DNA of 64,000 bases from contig JAVMKO010000003.1 in the NCBI GenBank assembly GCA_032164245.1, forward strand, positions 32,797,390-32,861,389. The letters are read 5' to 3'. Below, piece by piece: positions 36,331 to 47,577 of this stretch. Under the pieces are notes generated by a model. The model was not told the origin of the DNA, ran no database searches, and was given only the letters and a program-made list of their open reading frames with translations. The stretch comes from Sternotherus odoratus. Taxonomy: Eukaryota > Chordata > Testudines > Kinosternidae. Every line of letters begins with the position of its first letter. Position 1 is the stretch's first letter. The translations under genes and the position numbers were made by a program.

Positions 36331-38503
36331 GAGGGGGGAGTTTTTCTGTTTTCTCTTCACACTCCCTTACATCTCCAGTTCCAGCTTCAGTGAGCAGAGA
36401 ATTTTTAACGTTAACTTTACCCACAGCTATTTTCTCTTACTTCTAGAACACAAGTTGCCAATGACCAGAGACGGATTAACATTGATTAAATCTCACCTTT
36501 AAGAATAGGGCAGGTTCTGATTAGCCAGATTACACAACTGGATGTTTAATCATTACTAAACCAATGAGAATATAGTTTTTCCAATAACACTACAGAGAGA
36601 GAATATTCATCACTCCATTATATCAATGCCTCATAATCAGTGTAATGGAGGGGGGAAAGTCACTGGAACTGAAGATTATAAAAGATTATTAATCACTCTT
36701 GTAATAGAATTATACTTCTATAACTATCCGGGTTTATCCTTTATGTTTTATCCCACAACCAGGCTGGGCTTTGGGATTCACATAGCACCAGGTGGCCATT
36801 AGCTCATGACAACAGTTGAATCCATTGACCATCTTTGTTAAGTAAATTTGGATTGGCCATAATTCATTTGTGAATTTCATAGTTGAATGACTTGGGCCTG
36901 GAAACTGTGGACCAGTGTAAACTGTGCCACATCTGTCCATGACAGGTGAGGGGGGAAATACATGCATGATCTGAAAAGCATAGTCTTGGGTAGATAGCAT
37001 TACAGTCTTCATCCAATGCTAAGGTGGAAGAATTAAACTCTGGAAGGCCTTATATCAGCTGAGCGAGCAAGTACATAATGCCTTATCCCAATGTACAAGG
37101 CAAGAATCCACACTAAGTTCCCAAGTCCGTGAACAACATGCATGGGATGGTGAGAGCCACAAAGGTCTTGGGGATTTAGGTGTGGGTAAACAGGTCTACA
37201 TTCATTACATATTAGGATGGGGTGTATAATACTGCATTGTGAGATGCAGGAATAGGGAATGTAAAGGATAGAGGCATAAAAAACCCAAACAAAGCCTCTG
37301 TCTCACCATATATTTTACAATCATCAAAAGTCACAAGAAAAAAACTGGAAGAGGAGGGGAGAGAATAGTTCATTCTTGGGGGGACAGAAGTGATTGAACA
37401 TTGAGAGGCAAGGAAGATGCAATGGGTGCCCTCACAATGTGTGTGTGGGGAGGATTTGGGGATTTCCATGTTTTCCCCCTTGAGCAGACAGCAGAGAGTT
37501 CTCCCACCTTGACTCCCCATGTACTTGCGGAGGTTGCTTTTCCCCTGGGGGCTACATCTGTAGGTTGAGGTAATGAGGATTTCACTGGCTCCTCTGGCTG
37601 TGGTGAGCTCCCCATCGCAGTGGCCCACCTACCCCTCTTACCCTCTACGTCACTGATGTGCTGAAGGTTGAAGCCCGTGTCCTCGCGGCTCAGCTCCAGT
37701 TGGGGTGGTAGGACTCCAGCCGGGAATGGGCATTCCTGTGCAGCTTGGGGCTGGAGAAGTTACAGGAGGAGATGGTGTTCCCCATCTTCCTTTACCACCA
37801 AGCCCCAGCAGCCTGGCCAGGCACAGCAGGATGCAGGAGGAGCCCGTCACCAGTGGTGGCGAGAAGCCATGGACAGCAGCGAAGAAAACAACAAGCAGGA
37901 GAAGAAGAGGCAGCAGCTTCTATTGCTCCCTCCAGTCACACTCACCAGCTGATCCCCTCACAGGCTCATCTAAGAAGCCTTGACCCAAGGACAGCCAGCC
38001 CGGCCAGCAGAGCAGAGGGCACAGCTGCTAAATCATACTGCCCTAGCATCATGAGATTCATCTGGGGGGTTCCCAAATTGGCCAGGGCCCCATGAGCCCG
38101 TGTATAAATCAATCACCGCCATTGACACAGTCCCAGAACATAATACATTTTCTGTGTTTATTCTAGTTTTCCAAGAGATATTTGGGTTAAGTGCACAATT
38201 ACAATTCTCTCCTGTGATTTTCACACAGCTGACAATATGCCCAAGCAACAATTTTATTCACCACCTTTCCTGATTTAATGATCTAAAACATGCCCCAATC
38301 ACAACCTTCTCCATTGGTCTTGCTCTAATAACACTGATTGATAATACACATACACAAAGAAAGTTGCATTGCCTTGAGGCAATGCTGTATGGGCCATGAA
38401 GTGGATATGTCATCAATACAGATAGAGCAAACAACTGAGATCCAGATAAATCCTATCCTTTCATCTTGGTTAAATTGGTGTATAATATTGAGCAAGTTGC
38501 TTG
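36331..38503. other. Gene-free stretch, unassigned ORFs
   Basis: ORFs at 37212-37628 (minus, 138 codons) and 37668-38095 (plus, overlapping frames) have no recognisable domain. 37640-38100 is more GC-rich than its surroundings and ends with GGCCAGGGCCCCATGAGCCC, a word I associate with reptile DNA-transposon repeats, but I could not define ends. Confidence 0.4.
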
Positions 38504-38507
38504 ATCC

Positions 38508-39010
38508 TGTCAGGGACTCAAACCCCGACCGGAAAAGGTTTGTTGTCTGACCGCAGAGACACAGGCAACAACCAGCAAAGTCCAAACAAACTCTTTATTG
38601 ACAGGTGCACACATCAGTAGAGAGTAGCCCGTTTCCCCGAACCAGCTAGCTCTCTTACACTGGATAGGTTTTTTATAAACAGCTCCATCGCGTCACAGGT
38701 TAGTCTGGGTCAAGATGGGAAGAGGGAAAAAGCCATCTCCGCCCTTTTCCCTCTTGGTTATGCTTAACCAACACTTATTATAACTTTAAACAATACCTAA
38801 TACCTAGTTTATAACTATCTAACAATTATCAACTAGGTCAAAAGTATCACAGAGAAAAAGAAATTAATGCACTGTTAGCAGGAAAGAAAAATTTTAGAAC
38901 CGTCTGGCGCCAGATGACTACAGAGAGAATGTTGATATTATTCCTTATCAAGGTCTTTCAAAACAACCACCCAGTCTGGTTCCTTCCAGTATTTTTTTTT
39001 GTCCCTCACA
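38508..39010 (-). mobile_element. Solo LTR of an LTR retrotransposon
   Basis: A 503-bp TG...CA unit (TGTCAGGGACTCAAACC...TTTTTGTCCCTCACA) with a 4-bp duplication, ATCC, at 38504-38507 and 39011-39014. CTCTTTATTG at 38590-38599 is CAATAAAGAG on the minus strand, a polyadenylation signal, so the LTR is oriented leftward. The ends also form a 10-bp imperfect inverted repeat. No internal region. Confidence 0.8.
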
Positions 39011-39014
39011 ATCC

Positions 39015-39393
39015 TCTTTATGTCTCAGTTAAAACAGTGTAAGAATGGATTAAGAGAAAGATAATTTTCCTAGAAGCCTCATGCTATATTCTGGTAGTAT
39101 ATAATAAATTACAAATGAACATTGAAGGTTATTAGAAATACAAACTGTAGTAATAATTTCCCTGACTCTCCATGAGTACATAAATCCAGAACACAAGATA
39201 AAATCTGATGGGTCTGATCTTATAAAGTACTGAATACCCTCAGCTCACAATAAGAACAATAGGAATTGAGGGCACTCAGAGATGTTTGGTATTTTACATA
39301 AAATGGTTGGAAAAAAAAAACACAGCGTAGGAAAATATCTGACAGGATGATGATCTGTTACATAAAGTGGAGAGTAAAAACATATTCCAGATA
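39015..39393. other. Gene-free stretch
   Basis: AT-rich; nothing recognised. Confidence 0.5.
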
Positions 39394-39395
39394 TA

Positions 39396-40039
39396 CCGTA
39401 TTTTTCGTCTTATAGGACGCTCTGTCCTATAAGACGCCCCCTCGGTTTTTAATAAAAAAGCCGGGAAAAAAAAAAAAAAGCGCCTCACTCTCCCGTCCCC
39501 GCCGCGCGGGCGGGCTGCCGGGAGCATCCCGGTTCCCCCCTCCCCGCCGCGGGCGGGCGGGCTGCAGCGTCCCGGTTCCCCCCTCCCCGCCGCGGGCGGG
39601 CTGCCGGGAGCGTCCCAGTTCCCCCCTCCCCGCCGCGGGCGGGCTGCCGGGAGCGTCCCAGTTCCCCCCTCCCCGCCGCGGGCGGGCTGCCGGGAGCGCT
39701 CCCGGCAGCCCGCCCGCGGTGGGGAGGGGGGAACCGGGACGCTCCCGGCAGCCCGCCCGCGCGGCGGGGACGGGAGAGCGAGGCGCTTTTTTTTTTTTTT
39801 TTTTTTTTGTCCGGCGGGGAGGGGGGAACCGGGGCGCACATTTTTTTTTGGTCCGGCGGGGAGGGGGGAACCGGGGCGCACATTTTGTTTTGGTCCGGCT
39901 GGGAGGGGGGAACCTCGGCAGCCCGCCCGTGGCGGGGAGGGGGGAACCGGGGCGCACATTCGCCCTATAAGACGCACCAACTTTCCCCCCCCCCCGTTTT
40001 GGGGAAGAAAAAGTGCGTCTTATAGGGCGAAAAATACGG
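39396..40039. mobile_element. GC-rich foldback DNA transposon
   Basis: Ends CCGTATTTTTCGTCTTATAG and its inverted partner CTTATAGGGCGAAAAATACG, each flanked by TA. The left arm holds about four 43-bp units (CGTCCCAGTTCCCCCCTCCC-CGCCGCGGGCGGGCTGCCGG-GAG, split here by hyphens). At 39683-39712 it turns on the palindrome GGGAGCGCTCCC, and the right arm carries the same text in reverse. The whole element could fold into one long hairpin. ORFs of up to 232 codons here are repeat translations. The superfamily is not settled; TA duplication would fit Tc1/mariner-like elements. Confidence 0.85.
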
Positions 40040-40041
40040 TA

Positions 40042-41213
40042 AACCCAATCCTGCAACATGAATTTCCTACAATCCCACACCCCCGTTCCTAGGGGAAAAC
40101 TAATGGGCTTGATTCTCCTTTGCACTGTACCTTAAATAGCCATTCACACCAGTGCAAAGTGGATGCAAAAATGCTACCATTCTGATATGGTGCATTTTAT
40201 GCCGCCTTTGGGACAGGTGTAACTGATTACGCAAGGTGCGGGTAATGGAGAATCAGAGCCACCAACTTCAGCTAGATTCTACACAGGCACAGGGGTCCAT
40301 GCCAGTAGATTTTAATACCAGATGATGGACAAAATAATTGCTGGACATTGTACCTTATATAATTCCAGGAAAGTGTACACAGATGTTTTAATGTAAATAA
40401 GAGTAAAGTAAAAGCTAAGTCTTATTCTCCATCACTAAAATAAAGTAAATGTAAACCTGAAGGTGAAATATTTCAGTGTGAGGACTTTTAGTCACCCTGT
40501 TCAGAGAGTCTATATAAAACAGCAGGGAACTGAAGAGACCTGAAATTGAAACCTCTGGAGTGTGAGTAAAAATAATTACTAGCAAAGAGCAGAAAGGGAG
40601 CTGTGCTCTAAAAGTTTTTGGAGCTGAAGGGATTTTTCTAGTTGACACTAAACTATATGTAGGAAATACTATATATTGCAAAGGTGGTGCAGACAGTAGC
40701 TTCCTCCCTATTGTTTTGTAAGAGCCTGAACCTCTCTGAATATCAGTTTATTGCTTTTGGAAGCTGCGTCAAACCATGGCAAATTCAGCATGTGCTCCAC
40801 ACATTAGACTTTCATGGATATATGTGTATAAACTTTCATACACCCTCTTTCATTTTAGCTTTTCCTGTGTTTTTTCTTGCTGACCATCCCCATAAAAATG
40901 AAAAGCTCAATTTTACACATCTATTTTAAGCCTTCTCTTCCTACACACCATTTCAGCACACTCCAGTTCTATTGGAGACAAAGACATACCTGATACTGAT
41001 TAGTGCCCTCTTAGCTTAATCCTCTGAAGACTACTTTGCTCAGTCAGACAAACTGAAATATTGGGCTTGTAATTATCCGATGCACACAAAGCTTGGCTGA
41101 TGGCTAGGAGGATGTTTTTTACACTCCTTTTTGGTGATGACTGGCTGATTCAGGGAGTGTCTTCCCACAGGCAGACTATCGTGAAGATGTTGCATATTTC
41201 AGTGAGACTTAGG
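40042..41213. other. Gene-free stretch with an old inverted-end repeat
   Basis: 40088-40262 has inverted ends (GGGCTTGATTCTCC and GGAGAATCAGAGCC), suggesting an ancient MITE. The remainder is AT-rich. ORFs 40415-40681 and 40684-40929 show no domain. Confidence 0.45.
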
Positions 41214-41394
41214 TTCCTAAGGCCTAGATGTTTAAAAGTATTTATCCATTGTCCTGCTCAGCACTGAAGGGTCTAAGGCCTAGTTTCATAGAAGTATTTA
41301 GGTGTCTGAATGCCACTTTGGGCACCCAAATCCAACATTTATGTGCCATTGAGATCTTCAAACACAGCAGGACACAGTTTACCCAACAAGTTCC
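41214..41394. repeat. Old palindromic repeat fragment
   Basis: GGCCTAGATGTTTAAAAGTA, AGTATTTAGGTGTCTGAATG and GGCACCCAAATCCAACATTT resemble the TATTTAGG-type palindromic repeats common in reptiles. The ends cannot be fixed. Confidence 0.4.
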
Positions 41395-42895
41395 TGGAAT
41401 GCATTGGAGAAAATTTTTTATTTCAGAAGATGTAGAAAGCAACTAGGGAAGAGACTGTTCTAGATTTGATTTTGACAAATATGGAAGAACTGGTTGAGAA
41501 TTTGAAAGTGGAAGGCAATTTGGGTTACAGTTATCATGAAATGATAGACTCCATGATTCCAATGAATGGTAGGAGGGAAAACAGCACTGTACAGATAATG
41601 AATTTCAAGAAGGCAGAATTTAGCAAACTCAGGAAGTTGGTAGTACGATTCCATGCAAAACAAGTCTATGAGGAAAACAGTTAAAAAGAGTTGGCAGTTT
41701 TTCAAAAAGACATTATCACAGACACAAAAGCAAACTATCCCACACCATAGGAAAGATAGAAAGTATGACAAGAGACTACCCCAGCTTAATCAGCAGATCC
41801 TCAATGATCTGAAACTCAAGAAGAGTCCTACAAGAAGTGGAAACTAGGTCAAATTAGAAAAGATGAATATAAACAAACAATACAAGCATGTTCGGACAAA
41901 ATTAGAAAGGCCAAGGCACAACATGAGATCAAACAAGCTAGAAACGCAAAGGGAAACAAAAAGCATTATACACGTACATTAGAAGGAAGAGGAAAACCAA
42001 GGACAGGATAGGCCCTTTACTTAATGAGAGTGGAAAGACAATAAGAGAAAACATGGAAATGGAAGATGTACTAAATGTCTTCTTCGTTTTTGTTTTTACC
42101 AAAAAGATTAGTAGCGATTGGACATCTAACATAGTGAACACCACTGAAAATGAGGTACGATTTGAGGCTAAAATAGGGAAAGAAAAAGTTAACATTTATT
42201 TAAACAAATTAGATATCTTTAGTCACCAGGGCTTATTGAAATAGACACTTGAATACTCAAAGAGCTGACTGAGGAAATGTCTGAGGCAATAGTGATTAAC
42301 TTCGAAAACTCATGGAAGATGGGATCGATTCCAGAGGACTGGAAGAGGGCAAATATAATGCCAATCTACATAAAAATGGAATAAGGACAACCTCGGGAAT
42401 TACAAACCAAGCATCTTAGCTTCAATACCCAGAAAGAGAATGGAGAAAATAATCAAGCAATCAATTTGCAAATTGATAATAAGATAAGATGATAAGGCAT
42501 CAGTTGGAGTACTATGTCAAGTTCTGGGTGCCACATTTCAAAGATGTGGACAAATTGGAGAAAGCCCAGAGGAGAGGGAAAAAAAAGATTAAAGATCTAG
42601 AAAACATAACCTGTGAGGAAGATTGAAAAAAATGGTTTTGTTTAGTCTTGGAGAACACTGAGAGAGGACATAATAATAATCTTCAAGTACATAAAAGTTG
42701 TTATAGGGAGGAGGAAAAATATTGTTCTTGTTAATCTCCGAGGACTGGACAAGAAGCAAGGGAGGTTTAGGTTGAACATTAAGAAAACCTCCTTACTGTA
42801 AGGATAATTAAGCATTGGAGATTTTTAAGAGCAGGTTACAGACATCTTCCAGAGATGGTCTAATTATTACTTAATCCTGCCTTGAATGCAGGGAA
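41395..42895 (+). mobile_element. CR1 LINE fragment with internal deletion
   Basis: It begins in the endonuclease domain (ORF 41466-41684 reads [42 protein letters not shown]). It passes through the linker (41820-42240) and the start of the RT (about 42190-42420, ELTEEMSEAIVINFENSWK-like), then jumps near 42475 to the RT end and 3' UTR (GCATCAGTTGGAGTACTATG ... GGTTTAGGTTGAACATTAAG). The RT palm is missing. The right end meets element I at about 42895. Confidence 0.8.
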
Positions 42896-42898
42896 GAC

Positions 42899-43460
42899 AT
42901 GAACGATTATGAACTTTTTAAAACGCAGGCCCGAATCCGAATGGGGATAACGCCCAAGCATGCCTGTCGGCGGTTCAGAGCCCTCAAGTGGAACCCGAAC
43001 GTGGCTTTTCCCCAACACTCCTACCACATTATAAAAAATTGGGAGGCCTGGATATCGGGAACAGAGGTTAAATCTCTGGAGGAGATGTCTTTCCTAATGC
43101 AAATGGAGCAGTTCTTAGAGAGCGTTCATGAGGCAACAGAAAGTTACATCCGAGATGGGAAACCCACAACTATCCTCGAGGCGGGGAACATTGGAAACAA
43201 ATGGGTGGAGGTGGCAGAGAAGAAAAAAATGCCTAGCAGTGGGAGTGGATCTCAGAAGGGACAATCCAGGACCAGTTCCTACCACAGGGGGCCATCCCAG
43301 ACCCCACCTACCTCCCAAGGAAAACCCTAGACACCTCATCATTCCACCACACCAGTCTCCAGCAACCAATTTCACCCAAATGACCAGTCCACGGGGTGAT
43401 GTTTTAAATGCAATAAGCTGGGGCATATTAAAGTCAACTGCCCCAAGAACCCCAACTGAC
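42899..43460 (+). pseudogene. Element I gag with SCAN-like domain and CCHC knuckle
   Basis: ORF 42899-43330 (143 codons) carries a SCAN-like capsid segment: RMGITPKHACRRFRALKW near residues 14-31, then MSFLMQMEQFLESVHEATES near 65-85. After a TAG at 43328-43330 the same frame continues to CFKCNKLGHIKVNC (43400-43441), a C-X2-C-X4-H-X4-C zinc knuckle that binds RNA in Gag. The N-terminal part of Gag is missing because the element is 5' truncated; the ATG at 42899 is probably an internal Met. It shares the SCAN theme with element II but is far more diverged. Confidence 0.8.
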
Positions 43461-43540
43461 CACTGTGCATTACCCCGAAGTCACACCCAAGATTCCCAGG
43501 CCCAGATATCTCCCAGATACCCTCAGAATGAAGGGAAACT

Positions 43541-44290
43541 GTGAGAGTGGGCGGGAAGACAGTTACAGCGTGGAGATACATTGGAGCTCAAGTGTCACTT
43601 ATCCACCAGTCCTTAGTGGACCCCAAGCTAATCAACCCCAAGGTTAAAATGACAATTCAGCCCTTCAAGTCAGAGTCATTCAACTTACCTACAGACAATT
43701 TACCTGTCCAATACCAGTACTGGTCACGAATGTGGACTTTTGCACTCTATGATGATTATTCCATTCCCATGCTGTTGGGGGATGATCTAGCCAATTATGT
43801 GAAGCTAGCCAAGAGGGCGGGAACGGTCACCTGCAGCCAGGCTAAGCAAGCTTGCACACCTATCTCTGTTCCTGAGCCTTCCACCAGGGGTCCAACTGTG
43901 TTACCAGAAACCCTGACAGAGGTGGTGGAGCCAGATACCCTGCCAAGGACTGGAACAGCCATGGAGGATCCAGCCCCAGAGACCCAGCCAAAGCCAGTCC
44001 CCAGACCGGAACTGGCGAAGCAACCAACACCGGAACCATTGCCAGCACTGAGCCCAGCGCTTGCAACCCCATCTACCACACCAACACCAGAGGGCAACCT
44101 CGAACCTGCACTGACAGCAGCAGCTGAACTGACCCAAGTGGCTCAGCTGGAGCCTGAAATGCAACACGGTGCACCAGCAGAGAGTGGTCCACCGCCAACA
44201 GAAACAACCCCATCACCTACATCACTTCTGGAGGAACCCAACCCAAGTCCACAACCTAGTGAGGAACTGATGTCTCCAGCATCAAGATAA
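43541..44290 (+). pseudogene. Element I retropepsin-like protease and proline-rich linker
   Basis: The same frame as gag. Residues 1-90 resemble a retroviral-type protease: VTAWRYIGAQVSLIHQSLVD contains the active-site region, but the expected D-T/S-G-A reads Y-I-G-A, so the catalytic Asp is lost. IPMLLGDDLANYVKLA is the usual I-L-G-x-D end of the fold. Residues 100-249 are rich in Pro, Thr and Glu and low in complexity, a linker before integrase. Non-functional. Confidence 0.75.
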
Positions 44291-44466
44291 CAGTTCCAGA
44301 CCAAACAGGAAGTAGATGAAAGTCTCCAGAAAGCTTGGACGGTGGCACGGAGCAACCCATCACCTCTCAGCTCTACCAATTGATCCCGGTTTGTGGTCGA
44401 AAAAGGACTTTTAGACAGGAGGCTCTTGCTGGTGGACACCAGGAAGACTGGCAGCCTCAGAGACAG

Positions 44467-45360
44467 TAGGTAGTTCCAACTAAGTACCGGGCAAGGCTCC
44501 TGAGCTTAGCCCATGATCACCCTAGTGGTCATGCCGGGGTGAACAGAACCAAGGACCATGTAGGGAAGTCCTTCCACTGGGAGGGAATGGACAAGGACAT
44601 TGCTCAGTATGTCCGATTTTGTGGGGGGGGGGGGTGCCAAAAGGTGGGAAAACCCCAAGACCAGGTAAAGGCCCCTCTCCAGCCACTCCCCATAATTGAG
44701 GTTCCATTTCAGCAAGTAGCTGGGGATATTCTGGGTCGTTTCCCAAAAAAATACACCCAGAGGAAAGCAGTACATCCTGACTTTCATGGATTTTGCTACC
44801 CGGTGGCCAGAAGCAGTAGCTCTAAGCAACACCAGGGCTAAAAGTGTGGGCTAGGCATTAATGGACATTTTTGCTAGGGTAGGTTGGCCCGCTGACATCC
44901 TTACCAATTCAGGAACCAATTTCCTGGTCGGGACTATGAAAAATCTGTGAGAAGCTCATGGGGTGAACCACTTGGTTGCCATCCCTTACCACCATCAAAC
45001 CAATGGCATGGTGGAGAAGTTTAATGGAACTTTGGGGGCCATGATATGGAAAGTCATAAATGAGCACTCCAATGATTGGGACCTAGTGTTACAGCAGTTG
45101 CTCTTTGCCGGCTGGGATGTACCACATCCCAGTTTAGGGTTCTCACCCTTTGAACTTGTGTATGGCCACGAGGTTAAGGGGCTATTACAGTTGATGAAAC
45201 AGCAATGGGAGGGGTTTACACCTTCTCCAGGGACTAACATTCTGGACTTTGTAACCAACCTGCAAAACACCCTCCGAACCTCTTTAGCCCTTGCTAAAGA
45301 AAACCTGAAGGATGCTCAGGAAGAGCAAAGGGCCTGGAATATATTAACATGCTAGAGAAC
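44467..45360 (+). pseudogene. Element I integrase, placed before the RT
   Basis: The HHCC zinc-binding region begins at about 44480 (YRARLLSLAHDHPSGHAGVN, then CGGGGCQKVGKP at about 44620-44660, changed by a G-run). The catalytic core follows: VAGDILGRF carries the first Asp. ADILTNSGTNF (about 44893-44925) shows the second Asp changed to Asn. NGMVEKFNGTLGAM in ORF 44963-45355 carries the Glu. The tail (LGFSPFELVYGHEVKG) is the usual GPY-side region of Ty3/gypsy integrases; no chromodomain was seen. The domain lies upstream of the RT, opposite to most Ty3/gypsy elements. Confidence 0.85.
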
Positions 45361-45427
45361 GTTCCTTTAAAGTAGGGGACCAGGTAATGGTCTTGAAGGC
45401 ACTTCAAGCCCAGAAGATGGAAGTGTC

Positions 45428-46481
45428 ATGGGAGGGACCCTTTATGGTCAAAGAGGCCTGGGAGCAGTTAACTACCTTATAGCATCCCCTACCTCACCCC
45501 GAAAGCCTAAAGTGTACCAGGTTAACTCTCTAAGGCCTTTTTATTCCAGAGAATTAGAGGTTTGTCAGTTTTCAGCTCAGGGAAGAGATGACGCCGAGTG
45601 GCCTGAAGATGTCTACTACGAAGGGAATAGTAACGGTGGTGTGGAAGAGGTAAACTTCTCCATGACTCTCGGACACATGCAGCACCAGCAGATCAAAGAC
45701 CTGTGCACCAGCTTCACGCCACTATTCTCAACCACCCCAGGACAGACTGAACGGGCATACCACTCCATTGACACAGGTAATGCCCACCCAGTTAGAGCCC
45801 AACCTTACCAGGTGGCTCCTCAAGGCAAAGCTGCTATAGAATGGGAGATCCAGGACATGCTATGGATGGGTGTAATCTGCCCTTCTCAAAGAGCATGGGC
45901 ATCTCCAGTGGTTCTAGTCCCCAAACCGGATGGGAAATTACGCTTTTGTGTGGACTACCATAATCTAAATGTGGTAACTCGCCCCCGACAACTATCCAAT
46001 GCCTCGCACAGATGAGCTATTGGAGAAACTAGGTCGGGCCCAGTTCCTCTCCACCCTAGACTTAACCAAGGGGTACTGGCAAGTACCATTAGAGGAATCT
46101 GCCAAGGAAAGGTCAGCCTTCATTATGTATGAAGGGCTGTATGACTTTAATGTACTCCCTTCCGGGCTGCGAAATGCACCCGCTACCTTCCAAAGCCTTG
46201 TAGATAGTCTCCTAGTGGGATGGGGAGAATCTGCAGTTGCCTACCTTGATGATGTGGCCGTATTTTCTGACTCCTGGGCAGAGCACCTAGAACATCTCCA
46301 TAACATCTTTGAGCGCATCCCGGAGGCCAAACTAACTGTTAAGGCTAAAAAGTGTCAAATAGGCCTCAACAGAGTGACTTACCTTGGACACCAGGTGGGT
46401 CAAGGAACTATCAATCCCCTACAGGCCAAGGTGGATGCTATCCAAAAGTGGCCTGTCCCCAAGTCCAAGAAACAGGTCTAA
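45428..46481 (+). pseudogene. Element I reverse transcriptase
   Basis: ORF 45428-46015 ends with the RT fingers (VICPSQRAWASPVVLVPKPD, KLRFCVDYHNLN). ORF 45999-46481 continues after a frameshift with FLSTLDLTKGYWQVPLEE (first catalytic Asp), FNVLPSGLRNAPATFQ and VAYLDDVAVFSDSW (the YLDD box, intact), then KKCQIGLNRVTYLGHQVG. All core motifs are conserved, but the frameshift at about 46000 and a TAA at 46479-46481 break the frame. It belongs to a Ty3/gypsy-type RT. Confidence 0.88.
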
Positions 46482-46493
46482 TCCTTCCTAGGC

Positions 46494-47045
46494 TTGGCCG
46501 GATATTACAGGCGATTTGTGCCACAGTACAGCCAAATCGCCGCCCCACTGACAGACCTAACTCGAAAGAACCAGTCAAATCCAGTCCAGTGGACTGAGCA
46601 GTGTCAAAAGGCCTTTAACCAGCTTAAAGTGACACTCATGTCTGACCCTGTGCTCAGGGCCCCAGACTTTGACCAACCGTTCCTAGTAAACACAGATGCC
46701 TCTGAGCGCGGTGTGGGAGCAGTTTTAATGAAGAAAGGACCCGATCAACAGTTGCACCAGACGTGTTTCTCAGCAAGAGACTGTCTGAGAGTGAGATCCA
46801 CTGGTCCATTCCCAAAAAGGAATGTTACGCCATTGTGAACGCTCTGGAAAAGCTACGCCCATACGTTTGGGGACGACGGTTCCAGCTACAGACCGACCAT
46901 GCTGCGCTGAAGTAGCTTCATGGTGTCACCAACAAGAACAAAAAGCTTCTTCGGTGGAGTTTAGCTCCCCAAGATTTTCATTTTGACATACAACACATTC
47001 AAGGAACTTCTAATAAAGTAACTGATGCACTCTTTCACGAAAGTT
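46494..47045 (+). pseudogene. Element I RNase H domain
   Basis: ORF 46494-46838 covers the connection (YYRRFVPQYSQIAAPLTDL, QKAFNQLKVTLMSDPVLRAP) and the start of RNase H (FLVNTDASERGVGAVL, with the first catalytic Asp). A frameshift near 46770 follows. In another frame come CYAIVNALEKLRPYVWGR, FQLQTDHAALK and IQGTSNKVTDALFHESFLE, the end of the domain. The element II insertion lies about 60 bp downstream. Confidence 0.82.
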
Positions 47046-47108
47046 TCCTAGAATAAATGCGTTAAACCTGTCCTTGGAATGTGGGACCTATTGTTAGTTT
47101 CACTGTAC

Positions 47109-47532
47109 TGTGACAGACCGCTCTCTCACCCCTCCTCAGGAACAGGCAGGAAACCCTTCTCTTGCTTCAAACAGTGCTCTTTATTCACAGTGCAGGACCC
47201 CACCACCAATATATACAGCTTTATACAATACAGTCTTTCAGCTTGCAGCTCTATCAACTCTATATAGTTCAGCTACAGCTTACAACTCCAACACACAGCT
47301 CTGAATAGCTCCAAACACCACCTCACTCTATACCATCCCCACCACACTGGGCTTGCCTTCTCGCAGGCCTTTTATCCCCCTGAGGAGGCTGCCAGGTGCC
47401 ACTCCTCAAGGCTAATTACCCTGCAGCCCAGGTGGCTGATTAGCCTTTCTGCAAGGGAGGTTTGCAGGCTTCTGCTCCCTCTTAAAGGGCCGCAGGGCTG
47501 GCTCAGGCACTCTTGGCCAGCACCCTGCCACA
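47109..47532 (-). repeat. Element II 3' LTR
   Basis: A 424-bp TG...CA repeat (TGTGACAGACCGCTC ... CACCCTGCCACA). On the minus strand it carries a TATA-like GGGATAAAAGGCC (47366-47378) and an AATAAA signal (47180-47185). ORFs 47079-47267 and 47110-47304 are LTR sequence. Confidence 0.93.
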
Positions 47533-47547
47533 CACCTCCCCCCTTAG
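47533..47547 (-). promoter_or_regulatory. Element II polypurine tract
   Basis: Reads CTAAGGGGGGAGGTG on the minus strand, directly next to the 3' LTR. This is where plus-strand DNA synthesis of an LTR element is primed. Confidence 0.75.
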
Positions 47548-47577
47548 CCTAGCCCCATCGGGCTGGGCTCGGACCCT

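Noticed and set aside
37212..38095. Possible gene on either strand (138, 116 and 94 codon ORFs)
   Set aside because: No recognisable domain, overlapping frames on both strands, and local sequence resembling repeat-derived GC-rich DNA.
39294..40125. Long Pro/Arg/Gly-rich ORFs on both strands (up to 232 codons)
   Set aside because: They are translations of the 43-bp tandem units of a foldback transposon; open in several frames because the repeat lacks stops.
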